NCBI GenBank assembly: GCA_003646745.1
Contig: QMLM01000052.1
Span: 1-8,778, forward strand
Origin: Deltaproteobacteria bacterium
GTDB taxonomy: Bacteria > Desulfobacterota > B13-G15 > RBG-16-54-18
DNA length: 8,778 nt
Reading direction: 5' to 3'
A model generated the notes under the pieces. That model was given only the letters and a program-made list of their open reading frames with translations, had not been told where the DNA came from and did not search any database. Numbering within the stretch: the stretch's first letter is position 1; every line of letters starts with the position of its first letter. This document shows positions 1 through 6,782 of the stretch, piece by piece. Made by a program: the position numbers and the translations under genes.

Positions 1-1
1 C

Positions 2-178
2 ATTAAAGGGAGTCCCCAGAGGCCGATGAGTATAGATGAATGTATAGAAAAATTTTATAAATGTGTTCACTTTAGTGGGGTCAAGTCGATCTCAGAAAGG
101 GCAGCAGCTTTGATAGATTGTGTAACTCACTTGGAGGAGTTAAAAGACATTAGGACTATTACCGAGTTATTGGTTTAG
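2..178 (+). CDS. MmgE/PrpD family protein, C-terminal fragment (5' end outside window)
   Basis: An open frame enters from the left edge and ends at a TAG at 176-178, giving 58 residues. It begins IKGSPQRPMSIDECIEKFYK and continues through a helical stretch with LEELKDIRTITELL near the end. The pattern 'KGSPxxPMSxxExxxKFxxC' followed by a helix and a terminal 'LExxxDxRxxxxLL' is typical of the C-terminal end of the MmgE/PrpD family. That family includes 2-methylcitrate dehydratase, cis-aconitate decarboxylase and imidodisuccinate-related enzymes. Only about the last eighth of a usual 450-residue protein is present, so the substrate cannot be read. It sits 24 bases before the FAD enzyme on the same strand and is probably co-transcribed with it. 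The family call rests on recognising the tail; other helical C-termini could look similar, so I hold it with moderate confidence. Confidence 0.65.
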   Translation: MKGSPQRPMSIDECIEKFYKCVHFSGVKSISERAAALIDCVTHLEELKDIRTITELLV

Positions 179-202
179 ATGTAAGCTAGAAGGGAGTTTT
201 TA

Positions 203-1630
203 ATGGAAGATTTGAGTAATGCTGAACTTACAAAGATGGTCGATGTATTAGGGGGAATTGTGTCCAAAGAGTATGTTTCGACGAATCTCTTTGAACGGAT
301 AAAAAACACCCTTGATGTGTATCCCTATGAGGTGCAAAGAGAACAGATCTGTTACGCAGTAGTTATGCCGGGATCCACGCAAGAGATCAGCGAGATTATG
401 AAATACGCTAATAGCATAAAGGTTCCTGTGTTTATTAGGGGATCTGGCACCCATTTGGGGGGTAATTACAGACCTCATGTCCCTGGGATTGTGATCAACA
501 CTCACAGGCTTGATAAGCTGGAGGTGTTTGAAGACTACGGTTATTTCGAGTGTGAGCCAGGGTGCATAGTTGCCAGGGTTGCAGATAGACTGGCAGAGTT
601 GGGCTATTTTCTTCCCATGGCGCCAGGGAGCCGCCAAATTGCCACGATGGGGGGTATGATCGTTAACAACACCAGCGGGCACATTGTGGATCCCTCCATC
701 GGTAAGCCCGGTGACTATGTGCTTGGTCTGGAGGTAGTGCTTCCCAATGGGGATATCATCGAGACGGGCACAAAAGGGCTCAGGAGGCCAGCAGGTACCG
801 ATCTAACCAAATTTTTTCTCGGCGGTGACGGACTATTGGGGGTGATCACGAAGATCAGGATGAGGCTTGTCCCGCAGCCAGAGAGGGCTTATGGGGTTGC
901 CGTCTATGGAGATCTGCTTTCCCTGGCCCGTGGTGTTCAAAGGATGTATATGGAGAGACGGCCTGCCCCCCTCTTTATGGAGTTTTTGGATGATAGGGCG
1001 GCAAGCTTTGGGTTCGGGCTTAGAGGGTTGGAACCTCCCGGAGGCTCTGTGATTCTATTCGTCAGCATAGGTTCTTCAGGGCGAGAAGCTGCTGATAAGG
1101 CTGACAAGATCTTAGAATCCCTGAAGGGGGAGGGCACGATTGATGCCTACAGGGTATATGACATGGATGTTTGGCACAAAATCTGGTCTTCGAGAGAAGT
1201 TATTAGTTCTAATTTGATGCAGCAGCTAGGGACACAACTGTCATCCGCAGAAGTTTCCTCCAATTTGAAAGATTTGGTGAACTGCATGAAGGATTGCGTA
1301 AATTTCAACAAAGGGTTGCCGATATTGAGCCAATTAGATCTGTATTTATTTGGCCACATCGGTGCTTTGACCATACATCCTGCGATTATGATCCCTCGCG
1401 AGTGGGATGATGAGCGCAAGAGGCAGGCAATTGATGAAAAATTTCAGAGGGAGAAGGAGCTAAACCTCAAATATGGGACGTGTGGAGGAGAATGGGGGCA
1501 GTTTGGGAAAAGAAAAGAGTTCTTTATTAAGAGATATGGAGAGAGGGGCTACGGAATTGTCAAGGGGCTGAAGGAGATGATGGATCCTAATAATATCCTA
1601 AACCCAGGGATCTTAGAAGGTTATCGCTAA
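203..1630 (+). CDS. FAD-binding oxidoreductase, GlcD / D-2-hydroxyacid dehydrogenase-like (PCMH-type FAD domain)
   Basis: A 475-residue cytoplasmic flavoprotein with no signal peptide or membrane segment. The ATG follows AGGGAG at 191-196 with good spacing. The PCMH-type FAD domain spans about residues 45-225. It has the pyrophosphate loop (residues 75-91, VFIRGSGTHLGG), the stretch 139-158 (APGSRQIATMGGMIVNNTSG), DYVLGLEVVLPNG (171-183) and GGDGLLGVITKIRMRLVP (207-224). The C-terminal FAD-oxidase domain ends in DPNNILNPGIL (461-471), the family's usual terminus. In this domain the metal-ligand histidines of D-2-hydroxyacid dehydrogenases appear kept as H385 and H392 (seven apart) and the acidic ligand as E430. 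The usual EHG is EWG, and the DGN of the usual GDGNxH is replaced. The reaction is probably oxidation of a 2-hydroxy acid or related compound, but the substrate is unknown. The next gene encodes a GlcF/HdrD-like Fe-S protein, its likely electron acceptor, followed by ETF genes. An LctD-like ETF-linked lactate dehydrogenase is an alternative, not supported beyond the fold. Confidence 0.88.
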   Translation: MEDLSNAELTKMVDVLGGIVSKEYVSTNLFERIKNTLDVYPYEVQREQICYAVVMPGSTQEISEIMKYANSIKVPVFIRGSGTHLGGNYRPHVPGIVINTHRLDKLEVFEDYGYFECEPGCIVARVADRLAELGYFLPMAPGSRQIATMGGMIVNNTSGHIVDPSIGKPGDYVLGLEVVLPNGDIIETGTKGLRRPAGTDLTKFFLGGDGLLGVITKIRMRLVPQPERAYGVAVYGDLLSLARGVQRMYMERRPAPLFMEFLDDRAASFGFGLRGLEPPGGSVILFVSIGSSGREAADKADKILESLKGEGTIDAYRVYDMDVWHKIWSSREVISSNLMQQLGTQLSSAEVSSNLKDLVNCMKDCVNFNKGLPILSQLDLYLFGHIGALTIHPAIMIPREWDDERKRQAIDEKFQREKELNLKYGTCGGEWGQFGKRKEFFIKRYGERGYGIVKGLKEMMDPNNILNPGILEGYR

Positions 1631-1663
1631 AGGTAGTAACTGGATAGCAAGCTCGGATTAAAA

Positions 1664-1669
1664 GGGGGA
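1664..1669 (+). promoter_or_regulatory. Ribosome binding site for the GTG-started Fe-S protein
   Basis: A purine run, GGGGGA, ends six bases before a GTG at 1676. No in-frame ATG occurs near this position, and the next residues (NEERYVDEL) lead straight into the first 4Fe-4S motif. The site therefore fixes a GTG start. The rest of the 45-base gap after the FAD gene (1631-1675) shows no hairpin or promoter I can support. Confidence 0.6.
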
Positions 1670-1675
1670 ATAAAA

Positions 1676-2875
1676 GTGAATGAGGAAAGATATGTTGATG
1701 AGTTGAAGGAGTTGATTGTAGATGTGGCAAGAAGGTGCAGGAATTGTAATTATTGCTATACAGTTTGTCCATTATTTGAGTCTAGCAGAGGATTTCAGGT
1801 TCAAGGTCCCTCAGGTATCTTACAAGCCATACGTTATGCTATCAGATGGGGCGAGTTGGAAGGGAAAGAGAAAGAGGTCCTTAGGGAGATTCTCTATGCC
1901 TGTACCACTTGTTACAGTTGCGTGTTGAAGTGTAAGGCCTCAGGGCCTGGTGTTCCACTTTTAGATGGGATTGAAGGAGGACGAAGGCTACTGATTGAGC
2001 TGATGATTGGACCGATGCCAGAACAAATAAAGGTTTTGGAATCCTTAGAGCAGGAAGGGAATCCTTATGATGAGCTCGCATCCAGGAGATTAGACTGGTT
2101 GAAAGAGTTAGAACGGGAACGACGGCTTAGTTATAAGCTCTTGCCGGCTGAGGGGGTCGAAGTCTTGCTATACGTAGGTTGTACCCCTTCCTATAATGAG
2201 GGTGTCCAAAGGGTGGCTTGTTCGGTAGTGAGGCTGTTGGAGGAGATTGGTGCCAGCTATGGAATATTGAGCGAAGAGAAGTGCTGTGGTAGCCCAGCTA
2301 AGAGAATGGGTGAGGAAGGTCTGTTTGAAGACCTTTGTAATGAGAACTTAGAGTCATTCAAGGAATGTGGCATTCAGACGATTATCACCATCTCTCCTCA
2401 TTGTTACAATACATTCGTCAACGAGTATCCTAAGGCCATAAATGAGTTCAAGATACAGCACTACACAGAGTTATTTGCAGAGTTGATTGAGCGAGGGGCT
2501 CTTGTCCCTAAATCGAGGATTGAGAAGGTAGTGACCTACCATGACCCATGTTATTTGGGAAAGAGAAATGGGGTATACGATGCCCCCAGGAAGATCTTGG
2601 GAAGTATTGCGGGTGTAGGGTTCGTAGAGATGAGGCGCAACAGAGATAACAGCCTGTGTTGTGGTGGAGGTGGTGGAAGGATGTGGATTGAGACCGAAGA
2701 AATAAATAGGTTATCGGAGACGAGGGTTAGGGAAGCATTAGATGTAGGTGCCCAGATTGTCGCTGTAGCCTGTCCTTGGTGCTACATTCAATTGAAGGAT
2801 GCTGTAAAGACCACTGGCAATGAGGGCAAAATTGAGGTCAGAGACGTGGCCGAACTTTTGGCTGAAACAATCTGA
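1676..2875 (+). CDS. Soluble (Fe-S)-binding oxidoreductase with two CCG domains (GlcF/HdrD-like)
   Basis: A 399-residue soluble Fe-S electron carrier starting with GTG. The N-terminal ferredoxin-like part has C21-x2-C24-x2-C27-x3-C31-P and a second motif C76-x2-C79-x2-C82-x3-C86, enough for two [4Fe-4S] clusters. Two CCG (cysteine-rich) domains follow. The first has C169, C203-C204 and C243, but the expected final CxxC reads SPHC, so one cysteine is missing. The second is complete: C292-x35-C328-C329-x36-C366-x2-C369. This matches the CX31-39CCX35-36CXXC pattern that binds the noncubane cluster in heterodisulfide reductase HdrB/HdrD. Because the FAD enzyme directly precedes it, it most likely forms a GlcD/GlcF-like complex that takes electrons from FAD and hands them to EtfAB or the membrane protein. 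It closely resembles the C-terminal half of the 688-residue membrane protein downstream (shared YHDPCYLG, NGxYxxPR, FVEM and SLCCG), so the two are paralogs. It lacks membrane segments. Confidence 0.88.
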   Translation: MNEERYVDELKELIVDVARRCRNCNYCYTVCPLFESSRGFQVQGPSGILQAIRYAIRWGELEGKEKEVLREILYACTTCYSCVLKCKASGPGVPLLDGIEGGRRLLIELMIGPMPEQIKVLESLEQEGNPYDELASRRLDWLKELERERRLSYKLLPAEGVEVLLYVGCTPSYNEGVQRVACSVVRLLEEIGASYGILSEEKCCGSPAKRMGEEGLFEDLCNENLESFKECGIQTIITISPHCYNTFVNEYPKAINEFKIQHYTELFAELIERGALVPKSRIEKVVTYHDPCYLGKRNGVYDAPRKILGSIAGVGFVEMRRNRDNSLCCGGGGGRMWIETEEINRLSETRVREALDVGAQIVAVACPWCYIQLKDAVKTTGNEGKIEVRDVAELLAETI

Positions 2876-2895
2876 AAAATAGAGGGATCGCGTAT

Positions 2896-3684
2896 ATGGA
2901 GGTCTTTGTTTGCTTGCGTCAGACCGCTGTTGTAAAAGAAGAACCCAAGATCCAACCAGATAAGAAGGGAGTGGATCTTTCAGGGCTTAAGCGGCACCTG
3001 AACGAATGGGACGCCTATGCTCTGGAAGAGGCCCTCTTATTGACCCAGAGGTATGGTGGTGATGTTTCTGTAATTTCATTGGGACCCAAAGAGGTCGAAG
3101 ATGTCCTTTTCCATGGGTTAGCAGCAGGGGCAAAGAAGGCAATACATATCTTTGTTCCCGAGCGGGAGCAAATTGATAACTGGGTTATTGCCAACATATT
3201 GTCACGAGAGATAAAGAAGTACCCCTTTGACCTCATCTTAACAGGGGCACAGGCGGAGGATGATGGTTGTGCCGAGATTGGAGCCACCCTTGCACAGCTT
3301 CTGAAGATTCCTCACGCCTCATTGGTAATGAAGGTAATATATGAACCTGATGCAAAATCCATAAAGGTGGAGAGGGAACTCGAGGAGGGGTACATGGATG
3401 TTCTTCGTTTGAGACTACCTGCCCTTTTGACCATCCAGACGGGGATAAATCAACCCCGATATGTTTCCTCTTTGAGGCTGAGGAGATTCAAAAAGGCTGG
3501 GACAATTTTGAGGGTTTCTTTCGATGAGTTGATTTCAGAAGCAGGGGACGTTTATCCCAAAAAGGAAGTAGTGAGGCTTTATCCTTCTAGGCCAGAGTTT
3601 TCTAAGGTCGAGATGTTAGGGGGGTCACCCGAAGCGATATCCGATCAATTGATTGAGCTGTTAATTTCCAAGGGGGTGTTATAG
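2896..3684 (+). CDS. etfB: Electron transfer flavoprotein beta subunit
   Basis: A 262-residue EtfB/FixA homolog, close to the family's usual length. The beta-subunit core is clear: NEWDAYALEEAL (36-47), a segment with HGLAAGAKKAIHI (73-85), FDLILTGAQAEDDG (111-124), and the C-terminal family signature ERELEEGYMDVL (159-170), then LPALLTIQTGINQPRY (174-189). The ATG at 2896 is preceded by AGAGGGAT at 2881-2888. It forms a heterodimer with the alpha subunit, which starts on the base after its stop, consistent with translational coupling. In this operon the ETF most plausibly carries electrons between the FAD/Fe-S dehydrogenase pair and the membrane oxidoreductase. Whether it is a simple one-FAD-plus-AMP ETF or a bifurcating type with a second FAD in the beta subunit cannot be settled by eye. 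The presence of a dedicated quinone-side partner favours the non-bifurcating role. Confidence 0.93.
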   Translation: MEVFVCLRQTAVVKEEPKIQPDKKGVDLSGLKRHLNEWDAYALEEALLLTQRYGGDVSVISLGPKEVEDVLFHGLAAGAKKAIHIFVPEREQIDNWVIANILSREIKKYPFDLILTGAQAEDDGCAEIGATLAQLLKIPHASLVMKVIYEPDAKSIKVERELEEGYMDVLRLRLPALLTIQTGINQPRYVSSLRLRRFKKAGTILRVSFDELISEAGDVYPKKEVVRLYPSRPEFSKVEMLGGSPEAISDQLIELLISKGVL

Positions 3685-4671
3685 ATGAGGGGAAAGATCC
3701 TTGTAATAGTTGAGCACAGGGCAAAAGAGATCAGAGAAATTACCTGGGAGATACTCTCTGGGTTGAAGAGTTTGATAGATAATTATGATATGGAGCTTCA
3801 GGCGGTCGTCTTAGGACATAGAATTGATAGTCTTGTAGGAGAGTTAGCTGAGTCAGTGGCTAAATTATATTATATTGGGGATGAAGAGCTGGAGTTTTAC
3901 ACCTGGGAGAGATATCTTTACGCGCTGATACCCCTTATTGAAGAAGTTGGGCCGAAACTGATCATCATGGGGCATACGAGCACGGGTATGGATCTTGCGC
4001 CTAGACTTTCTGCAGCTATGGACAGCCCCTATATCCCAGATTGCCTCAATTTCAGATTCGATGGGGAAGATCTTTTTGTCACCCGCGAGCTATTTGGTGG
4101 CAAGCTTAACTCTGAGATCAAGGCGGCAAAAAATAAGAGCTACTTCTTAACCCTGAGGCCTGGGATATTTACCCCTAAAGGGGAGAAAGGGCAGCAGAAA
4201 CAGGTCAAGGGGATCGCTACAGCGTTTGATAAAAAAGGTTTTCTAACCCAGTTCTTGGGGTTATTGGAGCCACCAAGGGAGGGTATAGATATAACTAAGG
4301 CAGATATTATAATTGGTGTAGGCAGAGGGGTTGGAGATAGGGAAAAAGTGAAGGTTGTCGAGGAGTTAGCAAAGGTTACAGGTGGTGTTTTAGCGGGCAC
4401 CAGACCCGTGATTGACAGCGGGTGGCTGCCGAAAGAAAGACAGGTCGGTCAATCTGGAAAGATTGTCAAGCCAAAGTTATATATCGCTTGTGGTATCAGC
4501 GGGGCTTCACAGCACACCATCGGGATGAAAAAATCAGAGATCATTATAGCCGTAAATAACGACCCTCATGCCCCTATTTTCAAGGTTGCCCATTATGGAA
4601 TTGTAGGGGACCTTTTTGAAATCCTCCCGGCAATTACATCGAAGATAAGGTCTGTCAAATCACCTAGATAG
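3685..4671 (+). CDS. etfA: Electron transfer flavoprotein alpha subunit
   Basis: A 328-residue EtfA/FixB homolog. The N-terminal Rossmann-like domain (about 1-190) includes IIMGHTSTGMDLAPRLSA (93-110). The C-terminal FAD domain (about 205-320) has GVGRGVGD (211-218), AGTRPVIDSGW (237-247), QVGQSGKIVKPKLYIACG (253-270), ISGASQHTIGM (271-281), NNDPHAPIF (291-299) and YGIVGDL (304-310). These are the standard FAD-binding elements in order. One change stands out: the usual ADYGIVGD reads AHYGIVGD, with His303 where the family nearly always has Asp. No N-terminal ferredoxin extension is present. The start abuts the etfB stop with the Shine-Dalgarno-like AAGGGGG inside etfB (3669-3676). The product pairs with EtfB and probably docks on the membrane protein encoded next. 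Confidence 0.94.
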   Translation: MRGKILVIVEHRAKEIREITWEILSGLKSLIDNYDMELQAVVLGHRIDSLVGELAESVAKLYYIGDEELEFYTWERYLYALIPLIEEVGPKLIIMGHTSTGMDLAPRLSAAMDSPYIPDCLNFRFDGEDLFVTRELFGGKLNSEIKAAKNKSYFLTLRPGIFTPKGEKGQQKQVKGIATAFDKKGFLTQFLGLLEPPREGIDITKADIIIGVGRGVGDREKVKVVEELAKVTGGVLAGTRPVIDSGWLPKERQVGQSGKIVKPKLYIACGISGASQHTIGMKKSEIIIAVNNDPHAPIFKVAHYGIVGDLFEILPAITSKIRSVKSPR

Positions 4672-4689
4672 ATTTTTTAGATAGAGACG

Positions 4690-6756
4690 ATGTCAGAAGG
4701 TGCTGCGATAACAAGGGAGATCTTTTTAGGTCTTTGCTCTACCTCAAGGATAGTTTTTTATAGCTTGTCCTTCATTTCTATTTGCTTTTTTATCTGGGGT
4801 ATTAGGCAAAGGCTTAAAAAATATTATTCTGGAAAGAGTTCCGGGGGGATTTCAAATACTTTGGGCAGGGTGGGGGAATTACTGAAACTCTCCTTAAGCA
4901 ACATGACCATTATTAGGGACGATTTATATTCTGGCCTGACTCATCTGTTGGTATTTTGGGGGTTTTTGGTCCTTTTTGTCGGCACGATCATCATCTTTTT
5001 TAACTTTGATGTAGTGGCCTTGATGAATAGAAAATGGACCTTTTGGCACGGGTCGTTTTATCTGTGGGCTTCGTTTTTATTGGATCTGTTCGGCCTTGTT
5101 CTGCTTGTCGGGATTGCTATGATGATGTTGAGGCGAGCATTTTTCAAGCCCCAAAGGTTAGATTACACTAGGCTGGATAGGGACCCAGACACATATAGCC
5201 GGACGAAATACGTTGTTGGTGACTGGCTCTTTCTAAGTCTCTTGTTTGTTGTCGGAGTGAGCGGTTTCATTGTGGAGGGCCTGCGTATCGCCATTACCCA
5301 ACCACCCTATAGTTCTTGGTCATTTGTAGGAAGGTTTGTGGCGGGTCTATTCCCGGAGATGGGGACGGCTGCATATAAGGTGCTGTGGTGGACTCATAGT
5401 CTCCTCGGTCTTGCGTTTGTTGCCTATATTCCATATTCCAAGGCTATTCACATGCTCAGCGATCTTGCAAATTTGTTTTTCAAAGGAAGGGTAACGGGGG
5501 AAGTCCCCTCCCTTTCCGAAGATGAGCTGGATTTCGATAAACTGGGCTATATGGAGTTAAAAGATTTTACGCGCAAGGAGCTTCTAGATCTGGATGCCTG
5601 CACTAAATGTGGAAGGTGCCACATATCATGTCCAGCCGTAATTTCCGGTTTGCCCCTTTCCCCCAGAGATGTAGTTTTAGATCTGCGCGATTTCCTTGCT
5701 GTAAAGGCCAAGACCATCACCTTATGGGATAGTCAAGCAGGCTCATATAAAGACGAAAAACTCGTCGGAGGGATTATAAAGAAGGAGACCTTATGGGTTT
5801 GTACTACCTGTTTATCATGCACCGAACACTGTCCGGTTTTCATTCGGCCCTTGCCCCTAATAGTTAAGATGAGAAGGCACCTCATAGAGGGTGGTTTTAT
5901 CGACGAAGGAGTCCAAGACGCCCTTATTAATATTTCAGAGTGTGGAAATTCATTTGGGGAATCTAGTACCAATAGAGGGAAATGGACCAGCGAATTAAGG
6001 TTTGATGTGAAGGATGCACGCAAAGAGGCCGTTGAGACTTTATGGTTTGTGGGCGATTTCGCCTCCTTTGACAACAGGGCCGTGGAGGTGACCAAGGCCT
6101 TTGCACAGGTATTGCATTTGATGAGGCTTGATTTCGGCATTTTGTACGACAGCGAGAGGAATGCGGGTAATGACCTTCGGCGCATAGGCGAAGAGGGCCT
6201 ATTTGAAGAACTGGCTGAACACAACAAGGCTATACTAGATGAATGTCAGTTTAATGTGATAGTGACAACTGACCCCCATTCTTTAAATACCCTTAAGGTT
6301 GATTATCCCAACCTTAACCATCCTGTGCTACATCATACGGAGCTGCTGAATGAGCTCCTCAAAAGGCGTCAGATCGCCTTAAAGAGAAAATTGCCTTATA
6401 AGGTTACATACCATGATCCCTGTTATCTGGGACGTTATAACGGGATCTATGGGCCTCCTAGAGATATTATAAGATTTATAGGTGTAGAGTTTGTGGAGAT
6501 GCCGCGTTCGCGGCGAAACAGCCTCTGCTGTGGAGCTGGTGGAGGAGGGGTGTGGATGAGGGGAGAAAATTATGGCAAGGAGCGACTGAGCAACATGAGG
6601 ATTAAGGAGGCCTACGAGACAGGGGCCAACTGTCTTGTGGTTTCGTGCCCTAAATGTTTGGTTATGTTCGAAGATGCCCTAAAGGGCATGGACCTTGATG
6701 GAGAGTTTGTTGTAAAGGATATCAGCGAGTTGCTTTTAGAAGCACTCCAGGAATAA
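4690..6756 (+). CDS. Membrane-bound heme b / Fe-S oxidoreductase, HdrD-like, probable ETF:menaquinone oxidoreductase
   Basis: A 688-residue fusion protein. Residues 1-265 form a NarI-like membrane domain with five hydrophobic helices near 21-38, 82-106, 122-146, 176-196 and 231-249. Basic loops (40-49, 148-173, 251-267) alternate so that the N-terminus is outside and the Fe-S part is in the cytoplasm. H236 and H254 are 18 apart, as are the heme ligands H187/H205 of E. coli NarI; H85 and H120 could complete two b-heme sites. Two 4Fe-4S motifs follow: C304-x2-C307-x2-C310-x3-C314-P and C371-x2-C374-x2-C377-x3-C381-P. The C-terminus has two CCG-type domains: the first (about 450-540) has lost every cluster cysteine, the second keeps C578, C613-C614 and C653-x2-C656. 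Proteins of this architecture next to etfBA are proposed to pass electrons between ETF and (methyl)menaquinone (EMO/EtfD type). The gene lies 18 bases after etfA. Its Shine-Dalgarno is weak (GAGA at 4684-4687), so translation may depend on coupling. Confidence 0.88.
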   Translation: MSEGAAITREIFLGLCSTSRIVFYSLSFISICFFIWGIRQRLKKYYSGKSSGGISNTLGRVGELLKLSLSNMTIIRDDLYSGLTHLLVFWGFLVLFVGTIIIFFNFDVVALMNRKWTFWHGSFYLWASFLLDLFGLVLLVGIAMMMLRRAFFKPQRLDYTRLDRDPDTYSRTKYVVGDWLFLSLLFVVGVSGFIVEGLRIAITQPPYSSWSFVGRFVAGLFPEMGTAAYKVLWWTHSLLGLAFVAYIPYSKAIHMLSDLANLFFKGRVTGEVPSLSEDELDFDKLGYMELKDFTRKELLDLDACTKCGRCHISCPAVISGLPLSPRDVVLDLRDFLAVKAKTITLWDSQAGSYKDEKLVGGIIKKETLWVCTTCLSCTEHCPVFIRPLPLIVKMRRHLIEGGFIDEGVQDALINISECGNSFGESSTNRGKWTSELRFDVKDARKEAVETLWFVGDFASFDNRAVEVTKAFAQVLHLMRLDFGILYDSERNAGNDLRRIGEEGLFEELAEHNKAILDECQFNVIVTTDPHSLNTLKVDYPNLNHPVLHHTELLNELLKRRQIALKRKLPYKVTYHDPCYLGRYNGIYGPPRDIIRFIGVEFVEMPRSRRNSLCCGAGGGGVWMRGENYGKERLSNMRIKEAYETGANCLVVSCPKCLVMFEDALKGMDLDGEFVVKDISELLLEALQE

Positions 6757-6782
6757 AAGATAGAACAATCTAGGGGTGAAAG

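Noticed and set aside
203..4671. Calling the FAD enzyme plus EtfBA an electron-bifurcating lactate dehydrogenase (LctBCD type)
   Set aside because: The fold and gene company are similar, but the DGN and the EHG histidine of lactate-type enzymes are replaced, a separate Fe-S subunit is present, and a membrane quinone-side partner follows. None of these specifically supports bifurcation from lactate.
5733..6227. A 164-codon open frame on the minus strand
   Set aside because: It lies inside the membrane oxidoreductase gene, has no recognisable motif and is rich in Ser/Lys/Leu as expected of an antisense shadow. The other minus-strand frames (for example 248-682) were rejected for the same reason.
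4690..6756. True heterodisulfide reductase HdrDE or a DsrMK-type complex
   Set aside because: The membrane and Fe-S parts are fused, the first CCG domain has no cysteines, no dsr or methanogenic genes are nearby, and the etfBA genes lie immediately upstream. An ETF-linked role is the simpler reading.
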